Shown here piece by piece: positions 27,801 to 35,606 of a stretch of DNA of 64,000 nucleotides. This stretch comes from Mycolicibacterium xanthum (GTDB lineage: Bacteria > Actinomycetota > Actinomycetes > Mycobacteriales > Mycobacteriaceae): contig NZ_JAIFZS010000053.1 of assembly GCF_019710635.1 (NCBI RefSeq), positions 1-64,000 on the forward strand. The letters run 5' to 3'. The notes below the pieces were generated by a model. It worked only from the letters and a program-made list of their open reading frames with translations. It had not been told where the DNA came from and searched no databases. A program made the translations under genes and the position numbers. Positions within the stretch are counted from its first letter, which is position 1. Every line of letters starts with the position of its first letter.

Positions 27801-28194
27801 GGAACTCTACGAGCGTCTCGTCGAGGAACGCACCGAAGAGCCGACTTTCTACAAGGATTTCCCCACCTCGGTGTCCCCGCTGGCCCGGCCGCACCGCAGC
27901 ATCCCGGGCATCGCCGAGCGCTGGGATCTGGTCGCCTGGGGGGTGGAGCTGGGCACCGCCTACAGCGAGCTGACCGATCCCGTCGAGCAGCGGCGCCGGC
28001 TGCAGGAGCAGTCGCTGCTGGCTGCCGGCGGGGATCCGGAGGCCATGGAGCTCGACGAGGATTTCCTGCAGGCGATGGAGTATGCGATGCCGCCGACCGG
28101 TGGGCTCGGCATGGGGGTGGACCGGGTGGTGATGCTCATCACCGGGCGCAGCATCCGCGAGACGTTGCCGTTCCCGCTGGCCAAGCCGCGCTGA
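24892..28194 (+). CDS. lysX: Lysyl-tRNA synthetase / lysylphosphatidylglycerol synthetase fusion
   Basis: 1100 residues. Residues 1 to about 235 hold several membrane helices of MprF type. About 240-570 is the DUF2156/GNAT-like lysyl-transfer domain ([42 protein letters not shown]). The last 450 residues are a class II LysRS, with an OB fold ([16 protein letters not shown]), motif 2 ([20 protein letters not shown]) and motif 3 (GMGVDRVVM). In M. tuberculosis LysX adds lysine to membrane phosphatidylglycerol, giving resistance to cationic peptides. A TATTCT hexamer 8 nt before ATG suggests a leaderless transcript. Confidence 0.96.
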   Translation: [1100 protein letters not shown]

Positions 28195-28257
28195 GCCCGC
28201 ACCCGCTCGACAGCCACACCACAGCAGGCTCCAAGGAACGGCGCCCAGTCTGGTTCT

Positions 28258-29622
28258 GTGACACTGCCGTTTGTCCTGCACGACCCCCTGCTTCTGACAC
28301 ACGGATGGCTGCCCGTCCTGGTCCAGGTCCTCGCCGCCGTAGCGTTGGTCACCGCGATCGGCTGGCGCAACCGGCGCTGGCGCACCGTGTGGCTGCCGTG
28401 GTCGGCACTCGTCGGCGCCGCGCTGGCCGCAGCGACCTACGGCTACATCCGGTCGGCCGACCTGGCCGACGACACCAACCCCGCACCCCACACCCTGTGG
28501 CTGTGGATCGCACTGTCCGGGATGGCCGTCGGGGTGTTGGTGTCCGGCTGGGCATCCGCTCCATGGTGGCGCAGGTGCGCGTCGGTGCTGGCGGTTCCAC
28601 TGTCGGTGCTGGCCGCCGCCCTGGGGCTGAACCTGTGGACCGGCTACTTCCCCACCGCCGCATCGGTCTGGACCCAGGTCACTGCGGGGCCGCTGCCCGA
28701 TCAGACCGATCAGGTCACCATCGCCGCCATGCAGAAGCGCCACGTGCTGCCGCCCCGCGGCAGCGTGATCGCGGTCGACATCCCGGACACCGCTTCGGGT
28801 TTCGCCCACCGCCGGGAATACGTCTACCTGCCGCCCGCCTGGTATGAGAGCGGCCCACCGCCGGCGCTGCCGACGGTGATGATGATCGGCGGAGACATCA
28901 ACACCCCGGCGGACTGGATGCGCGCCGGCGGGGCGATCAACACGATCGACAGGTTCGCCGCCGCCCATCACGGCTACGCGCCGGTGCTGGTGTTCGTCGA
29001 TCCCGGTGGCACGTTCAACAACGACACCGAGTGCGTCAACGGCAGCCGGGGCAACTCCGCCAACCATCTCACCGAGGATGTCGTGCCGTTCATCGAGTCC
29101 CGGTACGGGGTCAGCGCGAACGCGGCGAACTGGGGCGTGGTCGGCTGGTCGATGGGCGGCACCTGCGCGCTGGACCTGGCCGTCATGCACCCCGACATGT
29201 TCAGCGCCTTCGAAGACATCGCCGGCGATCTCGTTCCGAACGCCGGGAACCGCCGGCAGACCATCGACCGTCTCTTCGGCGGCAACGCCGTGGCCTACGC
29301 GTCGTTCGACCCCACCCAGGTGATCGCCCGGCACGGGCCCTACCGCGACACCGCGGGGTGGTTCGACGTCAACTTCACCACAAGCTCGGCACCCCCCAAC
29401 GAGCAGACCGTCGCCGCGCGCACGCTGTGTGCGCAGGGCCGGCCCGCCGGCATCGATTGCGCGGTCGTCGCACAGCCGGGCAACCACGACTGGCCGTTCG
29501 CGTCGCAGGCCTTCACCGCGGCGCTGCCGTGGCTGGCCGGCGCGCTGGACACCCCGGATGTCCCGCACGTGGGGCTGCCGGTCGGCGTCACGCCGGTGGC
29601 CGCCGTTACGGCCGCAGGGTAG
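28258..29622 (+). CDS. Membrane-anchored esterase of the antigen-85/esterase D type
   Basis: 454 residues from GTG 28258. Four N-terminal membrane helices (to about 127) anchor an alpha/beta-hydrolase domain facing outward. The nucleophile elbow is GWSMGG (Ser298), an Asp of the PDMFSAFEDIAGDL region is a candidate acid, and the catalytic His is probably in QPGNHDWPF (His410). Cys pairs occur near 259, 303, 391 and 401. Ag85-like proteins handle mycolyl or other lipid esters in the envelope, but the true substrate is not readable. Position next to lysX matches Rv1639c. Confidence 0.82.
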   Translation: MTLPFVLHDPLLLTHGWLPVLVQVLAAVALVTAIGWRNRRWRTVWLPWSALVGAALAAATYGYIRSADLADDTNPAPHTLWLWIALSGMAVGVLVSGWASAPWWRRCASVLAVPLSVLAAALGLNLWTGYFPTAASVWTQVTAGPLPDQTDQVTIAAMQKRHVLPPRGSVIAVDIPDTASGFAHRREYVYLPPAWYESGPPPALPTVMMIGGDINTPADWMRAGGAINTIDRFAAAHHGYAPVLVFVDPGGTFNNDTECVNGSRGNSANHLTEDVVPFIESRYGVSANAANWGVVGWSMGGTCALDLAVMHPDMFSAFEDIAGDLVPNAGNRRQTIDRLFGGNAVAYASFDPTQVIARHGPYRDTAGWFDVNFTTSSAPPNEQTVAARTLCAQGRPAGIDCAVVAQPGNHDWPFASQAFTAALPWLAGALDTPDVPHVGLPVGVTPVAAVTAAG

Positions 29623-29645
29623 GCCGTCGGCGGTACCGTGATCTC

Positions 29646-29918
29646 ATGCCGGACGAACCCAGCCCCGAACCTGACGTCACCCCGGCGCCGGTCGACAGCG
29701 GATACAGCGCCAGCGGAGTGCCGACGTTCGACTCGGTGCGGGAGAAGATCGAGACCCGCTACGGCACCGCGATGGGCGCCACCGAGCTCGCGGCGGACAC
29801 CCCCGAGGGCCGATCGGTCGAGGAGGCCTACGAGGCCCGCCAGAAGGCGGCGGCCGAACGGCTCGAGCAGATCCGCCGCTCGATGCACGGTGTAGACGGC
29901 GACGAGCAGGCTCAATAG
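29646..29918 (+). CDS. Small conserved mycobacterial protein (Rv1638A-like)
   Basis: 90 residues, acidic and helical (VREKIETRYGTAMGATEL, EEAYEARQKAAAERLEQIRR), with a disordered Pro-rich N-terminus. ATG 29646. Its stop overlaps the end of the converging gene at 29912 by 7 bp. In M. tuberculosis the equivalent gene sits beside uvrA; here the CHAT island separates them. Function unknown. Confidence 0.75.
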   Translation: MPDEPSPEPDVTPAPVDSGYSASGVPTFDSVREKIETRYGTAMGATELAADTPEGRSVEEAYEARQKAAAERLEQIRRSMHGVDGDEQAQ

Positions 29919-30994
29919 TCCGATTCGGCGGCGAGCACCTCGGCCAGGAACGCGTCGGCGCCAGGCGTGCGCAGCCGGGACCGCGCGAACTCCCTGGCCC
30001 GCTCCCGGTGCTCGCGCGACTCCCGTACCGGCACCCCGATCATCACGTCGGTGTCACGCCAATCATGGTTCCAGGCAATGGTTTCGGTGACCGGTTCGTG
30101 CGCCTCGAACAGCGCGACCGTCGCCCTCCCGGTCTCGTCGAGCACACCGGCGCCGCCGATCGCGCCGGAGGCCAGCCGTACCCCGACGCCGGCCGGTGAG
30201 GCGCCGCCGGACAGGTCGGCGTGCACGCGCGCGATCACCTCGGCGCCGACCGCATCGATGTGCCAGTCGACGGTGTCCTCCGCGGAGTCGAAGATCCCGG
30301 GTGGCACGGCCGCCCAGCGTACCGATCCGGTGCCGGCGGCGATCGCGGTAGCGGGCCCACCCTGGCCGTCGGATCCGGCCGCCAGCGCGTAGTCGTCGCG
30401 GCGTGCCACCACCGGTGGGCGATCGGGTGGTGGCACGCCGGTGTCCTCGGCCAGCGCGGTACACGCGCGGGCCAGCTCCGCGATCCGCGGATCGCCCAGC
30501 CGGCTCAGCCCGGCGAGCAGGTCCGCGTGTGGACGCAGCAGCCCGGAGATGTCGGAGTCCAGGGTGTCGTCGGTGAAGTACTCCTGCGCCCCGGCCGTGA
30601 GCAGCGCGAGCTCGGCGTCGAGCAGCGCGGCGTCGAGATCGGCGATACCGTCGCGCCGACTGGCCGGCCACCAGCGGCGCAGCCAGTGGCCGATGGCGAG
30701 GTGCCGCAATCGGTTCAGCGCGGCGGTGTCGAGGGTGACACCGGGAACCTCGAGTTCGCCTTCGGGCGCGCGGGCGGTCAGCGCGGTCACGATCGCGTCG
30801 TGCCCGTTCTCGCCCGCGAGGCGCCACAACCAGTCCGCCCGCTCGGCGGCGGTGAAGGCGATGTGCGCCGATCCCGACCCGTCGTCGACCGTCCACGACA
30901 GCACCGCGCCGGCAACCTCGAGAACCGCCGTGAGCGGCGCCGGCTCGGGGACCTCCCCGGTGCTCCACAGACCCGACTCGGCCACCAGTCTCAT
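29912..30994 (-). CDS. Unknown protein of the CHAT island (360 aa)
   Basis: 360 residues, soluble, no recognised domain. The N-terminal part looks beta-rich (AVLEVAGAVLSWTVDDGSGSAHIAF). The middle is helical (ALNRLRHLAIGHWLRRWWPASRRDG, split by short loops). The C-terminal half has alternating beta stretches (ATAIAAGTGSVRWAAVPPG, GAEVIARVHADL) ending in a charged helix (SREHRERAREFARSRL). The ATG overlaps the stop of the 436-residue gene (ATGA), so the two are translated together. It may bind a target or carry an adaptor role in the island; no function is assigned. Confidence 0.75.
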   Translation of the reverse strand: MRLVAESGLWSTGEVPEPAPLTAVLEVAGAVLSWTVDDGSGSAHIAFTAAERADWLWRLAGENGHDAIVTALTARAPEGELEVPGVTLDTAALNRLRHLAIGHWLRRWWPASRRDGIADLDAALLDAELALLTAGAQEYFTDDTLDSDISGLLRPHADLLAGLSRLGDPRIAELARACTALAEDTGVPPPDRPPVVARRDDYALAAGSDGQGGPATAIAAGTGSVRWAAVPPGIFDSAEDTVDWHIDAVGAEVIARVHADLSGGASPAGVGVRLASGAIGGAGVLDETGRATVALFEAHEPVTETIAWNHDWRDTDVMIGVPVRESREHRERAREFARSRLRTPGADAFLAEVLAAESDY

Positions 30995-32301
30995 CGCGGG
31001 CCCCCGTCGCCGAGCATCGCCTTGATCCGCTGCCGGTGATCGAGGCTGACCGAACGCGCTACACCGTCGAGCAGGCTCAACACGTCGTCGACATCGGTGC
31101 ACGGCTCCTGCCACACATCGCGACCGTGCAGCCGGGCCCAGAGCCGGCTCAGATACGGCCTGCGGAACACGGCGAGTTCGTCGACGACCTGCCGCTGGCG
31201 CGGATGCAGAGCGGCGCCGTCGGCCAGGTGGCGCCGCGCATGCAGCACATAGGCCTCCTTACGCAGCCGGGCCTGGATCCTGGCCGACAGATCGTGGCGG
31301 GCCGGTGCCGATTCGTCCAGCGGGGCCAGGTCGAGCGCGACCTCGACGCCGGCGACCAACGTCGCCTGCTTGTCCTCGGCCAGCAGACCCCACGGCGCGC
31401 AGGCGCGGTCGACCTCTTCGGCGCACAGCAGCGCCACGGTGGGCAGCTCGTCGCGGGCCATCGCCCGGCGCAGGGTCGCGCGGACCCGGTCGACCACACT
31501 GCGGTCCAGCGGACGCTCGCCGTCGGCACCGGTGATCTCCGGGGGGCGCTGCCGGTCAGCCCCGCTCAGGCCCAGATCGGCGATCGACCACGGCAGCTCC
31601 GCCCCGTCGGTGTGTGCCTGGGCACCGAGGTTGTACGGCGTGGGATCGGCGACCAGCGCCGACCACACCCGCCCGCGTGCCGCCCTGGCGTTGTGACCGT
31701 CCGCACGGCCCAGAACGGTTGTCAGCCCGGCCAGGAACGGCCCGGTGATCTCGCCGCCGCTGCGCACGTCGCGCCAGGAGCGGTCACGCTGGGCGGCCAA
31801 CCCGGCGACGACGCCGGCGTCGTCGATGTAGTCGTTGAGCGTTTCGGTCGCCGTACGGTCACGATCGGAGTGCAGCTCCGCGAGCACCCGGGCGGCGGTC
31901 TCGCGGGCATGCCGGCCCGGCGCGCCATGGAGCACGGCCAGCTCGAAACAGACCGGGAAATACAGTTCCTGGGCGTTCCCGGTGGTGATGCGCTGTCGGC
32001 GGCGTTCGCGTTTGAGCAACTCGAACCATCCGGCGGTGGCCCGCAGCGGACCGCTCTGCCCGACGATGACGTCGTGGATCTGCACCGCGACGTCGGCGGT
32101 CACCAACGGCGCCGAGAACCGCGCGTTGACCCGTAGCCGCAGCACCAGCGGATCGACGATGCGCTTGACCGTACGGCTGAGCGGGCCGCCGTCGGCGGCG
32201 CTGAGCACCTCGACACCGGGACCGATGGCGCGCCAGGCCCGTTCGATCACCGCGCGGCGTGGCTGCCGCACCGCCACCGCCGACTCCGGGCCCGCCCTCA
32301 T
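30991..32301 (-). CDS. Unknown helical protein of the CHAT island (436 aa)
   Basis: 436 residues from ATG 32301, predominantly alpha-helical and Arg-rich, no membrane segment, no domain recognised. Notable stretches are SRTVKRIVDPLVLRLRVNAR, GNAQELYFPVCFELAVLHG and VLHARRHLADGAALHPRQRQ. A TATTCT -10-like hexamer stands 6 nt before the ATG and no Shine-Dalgarno is present, so the mRNA is probably leaderless. A 24-bp tandem repeat lies immediately upstream. Coupled to the 360-residue gene by a 4-bp overlap. Confidence 0.75.
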   Translation of the reverse strand: MRAGPESAVAVRQPRRAVIERAWRAIGPGVEVLSAADGGPLSRTVKRIVDPLVLRLRVNARFSAPLVTADVAVQIHDVIVGQSGPLRATAGWFELLKRERRRQRITTGNAQELYFPVCFELAVLHGAPGRHARETAARVLAELHSDRDRTATETLNDYIDDAGVVAGLAAQRDRSWRDVRSGGEITGPFLAGLTTVLGRADGHNARAARGRVWSALVADPTPYNLGAQAHTDGAELPWSIADLGLSGADRQRPPEITGADGERPLDRSVVDRVRATLRRAMARDELPTVALLCAEEVDRACAPWGLLAEDKQATLVAGVEVALDLAPLDESAPARHDLSARIQARLRKEAYVLHARRHLADGAALHPRQRQVVDELAVFRRPYLSRLWARLHGRDVWQEPCTDVDDVLSLLDGVARSVSLDHRQRIKAMLGDGGPR

Positions 32302-32310
32302 CGCAACAGA

Positions 32311-32358
32311 ATAGAAGTCGGGTTCGGTAGCCCGATAGAAGTTGGGTTCGGTAGCCCG
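32311..32358 (-). repeat. 24-bp tandem repeat in the divergent promoter region
   Basis: Two adjoining 24-bp units (32311-32334 and 32335-32358; minus-strand unit begins CGGGCTACCGAACCC and ends CTTCTAT) differ at one base. They fill most of the 79-bp space between the 436-residue gene and the divergent small membrane protein. They could be paired operators or a duplicated promoter, since each unit ends in TTCTAT. Confidence 0.8.
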
Positions 32359-32380
32359 CCCGCTCGCCGAGCCTCGAAGT

Positions 32381-32710
32381 ATGTCCAGCGTGCTCCCCCT
32401 GGTGTTCGTCAGCTTCCTGATCGCCGGATCGGCGGCGGTCCTGCTCGCCCCGACCCGCGCCGTGGTGCGCTCGCGCGGCGTGGTCGTCGCCGTCCGGCTA
32501 ACCGGTGCCGCCCGCGCGGACTGTCGCGAGGTGGAACTCGACGTCATGGTGAGCAGGCCCGAAGGGGGGCAATTCGCCGCGCGCGAGACCACGCTGATCC
32601 CGGAGAACTCACTGGGGTGGTTCACCCCCGGCAGGGTCATCGACATGTTCTATCGGCCCGACGACGAATCCTCGGTGGCGGTGCGGATCCCGCCCCGGCG
32701 GCGTGGCTGA
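32381..32710 (+). CDS. Small membrane protein, DUF3592-like
   Basis: 109 residues: one N-terminal membrane helix (VLPLVFVSFLIAGSAAVLL) followed by a beta-rich domain of about 80 residues that ends in a form like GWFTPGRVIDMFYRP, reminiscent of DUF3592 proteins. ATG 32381 preferred over an upstream TTG that would lie in the repeat. It is encoded on the strand opposite to the CHAT genes and ends 3 bp before the CHAT stop. Possibly the membrane partner of the island. Confidence 0.65.
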   Translation: MSSVLPLVFVSFLIAGSAAVLLAPTRAVVRSRGVVVAVRLTGAARADCREVELDVMVSRPEGGQFAARETTLIPENSLGWFTPGRVIDMFYRPDDESSVAVRIPPRRRG

Positions 32711-32713
32711 CCG

Positions 32714-33940
32714 TCATCGGGCACCGTCCACCGCGAAGGTCACCAGTGCGGCCCAATACAGCGGGCTGGCCGTGACGTCGCCGTCGCCCCAGCGCGCCAG
32801 CTGACAACGCTGCCACACGTTGATCGCCCGGCCGGGCTCGTCGGCATCGTGCGCGGCGTCCACCGCGAGCACCACATCGGCCATCGGATCGGCCAGGTCC
32901 CCTGCCGCGCTGCAGAAGCGGTGGTACCCGGCGGTGGTGGGCAGCGACCACAGCGTCGCGGTGACGAGCACCGCACCGCCCAGGACGAAGGCCGCGACCA
33001 GCCCGGTCGCCTCGTCGAATCGGTAGTCCCCACCCGAGGAACAGGCCAGCAACGCCACCCGTGGCGGCAGCGCCAGCCCGGAGGCCATCAGGTCGGCCGC
33101 GGTCAGCGGGTCGTCCTCGGCCAGATGCACGGCGGCGCGGTCGGCATGGCCGACGTCACCGTCGGCAGCTGTGGCGTGCCCGACGAACAGCAGCCGACCG
33201 GGTTGGCGGCCGAGCTGTGCGGCCAGCCACCCGCGGTCGGCCGTCGCCCGGCGGAACAGCTCCACCGCCGACCCCACCTCGGGCAGCACCTCCCGGTGCC
33301 GCATCACCGCCGCGAAATGCCGGACCAGCCGGCTCTCGGCGTCCGGCCTGCCCAGCACCGAGCCCAGCGCGGAGTCGGGACGCTGCCCGGGTACCCGCGG
33401 GTCGAGGATCAGCAGCGGCGGGCGGTCGGACCGGTCCTGCCAGCGAGCCGGGCGACGGTCCGCGTTGGCGATGCTGGGCGGCGCCGCGAGCAGGACATCG
33501 ATCAGCTCGACCAGTCGCCGGCCGTCGCCATCCGGCGGGGTGAGGACCGACCATGGCACCTGCGCCAGCCGTGCGGCGGGTGCGACGAACAGTGCCGCGC
33601 CGGGCGTGCCGGCGTACTCGGCGATCAACCGCCAGGCGTTCGGCGAGATCAGCTGCTCGCCGAGCACGCCGGCGAGCTCGCGCTCGGCTGCCGGTGTCGC
33701 GAGCGAGCCGGCGGTCAACGCACGTTCGACCGCGTCGCCCGGGGTTTCGCCGGGGCGGGGGTCGGGCAGCGCGCCGGTCAGCAGATCGCGCACCGTGTCG
33801 AGGGCGGGCTCCTCGATCGCCCAGGTGACCGTCGCCTGGGGGCACCCGACCACCCTCAGGCCGGCATAGACCGCCGCGCCGACGTCGGCGTAGCGCATCA
33901 TCAGGGTCGGGCCCGGGCCGGTCACGGCCACGTCGACCAT
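32714..33940 (-). CDS. CHAT-domain (caspase-fold) cysteine protease
   Basis: 408 residues. The C-terminal 260 residues fit the CHAT fold: a core strand LLFVGHATA with candidate catalytic His255, a helix-rich insert, and VALLACSSGG with candidate catalytic Cys300, followed by VLVTATLWSLP. The N-terminal 150 residues include WRLIAEYAGTPGAALFVAP and VPWSVL, also common in CHAT proteins. It starts inside the 3' end of the TPR gene (19-bp overlap). CHAT proteases act in bacterial defence and programmed cell death (for example TPR-CHAT with gRAMP); the substrate here is unknown. Confidence 0.87.
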   Translation of the reverse strand: MVDVAVTGPGPTLMMRYADVGAAVYAGLRVVGCPQATVTWAIEEPALDTVRDLLTGALPDPRPGETPGDAVERALTAGSLATPAAERELAGVLGEQLISPNAWRLIAEYAGTPGAALFVAPAARLAQVPWSVLTPPDGDGRRLVELIDVLLAAPPSIANADRRPARWQDRSDRPPLLILDPRVPGQRPDSALGSVLGRPDAESRLVRHFAAVMRHREVLPEVGSAVELFRRATADRGWLAAQLGRQPGRLLFVGHATAADGDVGHADRAAVHLAEDDPLTAADLMASGLALPPRVALLACSSGGDYRFDEATGLVAAFVLGGAVLVTATLWSLPTTAGYHRFCSAAGDLADPMADVVLAVDAAHDADEPGRAINVWQRCQLARWGDGDVTASPLYWAALVTFAVDGAR

Positions 33941-35547
33941 TCGGCGTCGTCGGCGGTGACCCGCCTGCCGTACCGCCGATGGGCCAGCTCGCGGTAGCCG
34001 ACCAGCACCGGCTCGCCGGCCGGGTCCATCCGCAGCGGCGGCAGCGCACCCAGCGTGCTCAGCGGGCCATCGGGCACCGGCCCGTTACCGGAGGCCACCA
34101 GCGCGTACTCGTCGGCGTCCTCGACCGGCACCGCCGCCGTGGCGGTATCGGCCCAGTCGGCCCCCTGCGGGGCTTCGGGCATGCTGAAAGTACCTCGCGC
34201 GCAGTGATATTCGATCAGCTCGCTGAGCAGCTCGGTGTTCCCCCAGTCGGCGGCGACCGCGAAAGCCCCGGCGAGGATGCGCGCCGACACGCAGGTGGCC
34301 CACCGCATCCGCGCATCGGCGTCGGCGATCGCGTGCCGCACGGAATCGACGGCCAGTGCCGCGGGAACCTTGAGCTCGGCCGCCTGCGCGAACTTCTCCC
34401 CGGCATGATCGGGGTCGGCCAGCGCCTCGGCGCGCAGGATCGACCCGAGGTGGTCGTCGAGCCTGGCGTACTGCAGCCAGCTGTGCCTGGGCCAGCTGTC
34501 GAGTAGCTCGCGGGCCGCGTGGACCCGTGCGGTCGCCGCGGCGAAATCGCCGCGCAGGATGTCGACCCAGCTGCGCTGCAACAGGATCCGGTGGATGTGC
34601 AGCGGCCGCCCGAGCTCGCGCCAGTGCCGCTCGGCGTGGCCGAGTCGTTCGTCGGCGTCGTCGAGCGCCCCCACCGAGATACTGATCAGGCCGAAGTACA
34701 ACCAGCAGCGGGACACGTCGTGCGCACGGGCGTGCTCGGCGATCGCCGGATAGCACTCGTGGACCAGATCCTGGGCCAGCCGCCGGTCCCCCGCGGCCCA
34801 TGCCGCGGTGGCCCGCTCCAACTGCGTACGCGCCGTGGCCAACTGCCAGCCGCGGGCCTGCGCGCGGGCGCCGGCACGACGCAGATGCGGGTCGGCCTCG
34901 GTCAACCGGCCGGTCTCGACGCAGAACCTGCCGTAGCCGGTGCCGGCCAGCACGCGCAGGTTGTCGTCGAGCTCACTGCCGTCGGCCGGCGCATCGAGAT
35001 CCTCGAAGACCCTCTCCCACAGCGGCAGCGACTGCACATGCAGGTCGTCGTCGCACAGCGCGACGGCGCACAGAATGTTCGCGTACGTGACCAGATAGGC
35101 GTGCTCGGCGGCCAACGCGCCGCCGCCGGTGTCCCCGGCCAGTGATCGAAGTGCGGCCCCGGCGCGCTCGTGCTCGCCGTGCGCAGCGGCCAGTCCGCTC
35201 TGCAGGAACAGCGCGCGTCGCCGGTAGCGGCAGAGTACTGCGTCGATCTCGTCATCGGTCATCGTGACGTCCCCGGCCGCCCCGACGCGCAGCCCGGCCC
35301 GGATGTCGCGGTAGGCCTGCAAGGAGGCCTCGATCCGGCCGAGACATTCGGTGACTCCGTCGTAGGCGGTTCTGACCAGATAGATCTCGCCGAGCTGGGC
35401 GTAGACCTCCAGCATCAGATCCTCACGCCCCGCCTCTTCGATAGGGGGCATCAGCGACAGCAGTACGTCCTTGGCCGACCCCTCGTCCGCGGCCAGCGCG
35501 AGCTGACGGGCCCGGTCCAGGTCCTGCTCGATCGCGCGGATCGTCAC
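33922..35547 (-). CDS. TPR-like helical repeat protein preceding the CHAT protease
   Basis: 541 residues from GTG 35547. Nearly the whole chain is antiparallel-helix repeats with TPR-like spacing (LMLEVYAQLGEIYLVRTAYDG, GRFCVETGRLTEADPHLRRAG, QLATARTQLERATAAWAAGD, RCWLYFGLISISVGALDDAD, quoted in part). The last 80 residues are Pro-rich and less ordered. In TPR-CHAT systems the repeats sense or restrain while CHAT cuts; here they are two overlapping genes. A TATGAT hexamer lies 6 nt before the GTG with no Shine-Dalgarno, again suggesting a leaderless mRNA. Confidence 0.78.
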   Translation of the reverse strand: MTIRAIEQDLDRARQLALAADEGSAKDVLLSLMPPIEEAGREDLMLEVYAQLGEIYLVRTAYDGVTECLGRIEASLQAYRDIRAGLRVGAAGDVTMTDDEIDAVLCRYRRRALFLQSGLAAAHGEHERAGAALRSLAGDTGGGALAAEHAYLVTYANILCAVALCDDDLHVQSLPLWERVFEDLDAPADGSELDDNLRVLAGTGYGRFCVETGRLTEADPHLRRAGARAQARGWQLATARTQLERATAAWAAGDRRLAQDLVHECYPAIAEHARAHDVSRCWLYFGLISISVGALDDADERLGHAERHWRELGRPLHIHRILLQRSWVDILRGDFAAATARVHAARELLDSWPRHSWLQYARLDDHLGSILRAEALADPDHAGEKFAQAAELKVPAALAVDSVRHAIADADARMRWATCVSARILAGAFAVAADWGNTELLSELIEYHCARGTFSMPEAPQGADWADTATAAVPVEDADEYALVASGNGPVPDGPLSTLGALPPLRMDPAGEPVLVGYRELAHRRYGRRVTADDAEWSTWP

Positions 35548-35553
35548 TGCTGA

Positions 35554-35593
35554 ATCATAGGAAGCGGCGGGCGTGTTGGATACGCCCGCCGCT
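35554..35593 (-). promoter_or_regulatory. Hairpin between lipoprotein and CHAT operon, plus leaderless promoter
   Basis: A perfect 12-bp stem (35563-35574 with 35582-35593, 7-nt loop, GC-rich) follows the lipoprotein stop by 13 bp and would end its transcript, though it lacks a strong U-run. It is followed at once by TATGAT (minus strand, 35554-35559) and then 6 nt to the GTG of the TPR gene, which fits a -10 element of a leaderless transcript. Confidence 0.6.
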
Positions 35594-35606
35594 CCGGACG
35601 CGGGAC

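Noticed and set aside
24280..29568. 1762-codon minus-strand open frame opposite lysX and the esterase
   Set aside because: GC-rich antisense shadow: His/Arg/Gln-rich composition with no domain, while the plus strand encodes complete LysX and esterase.
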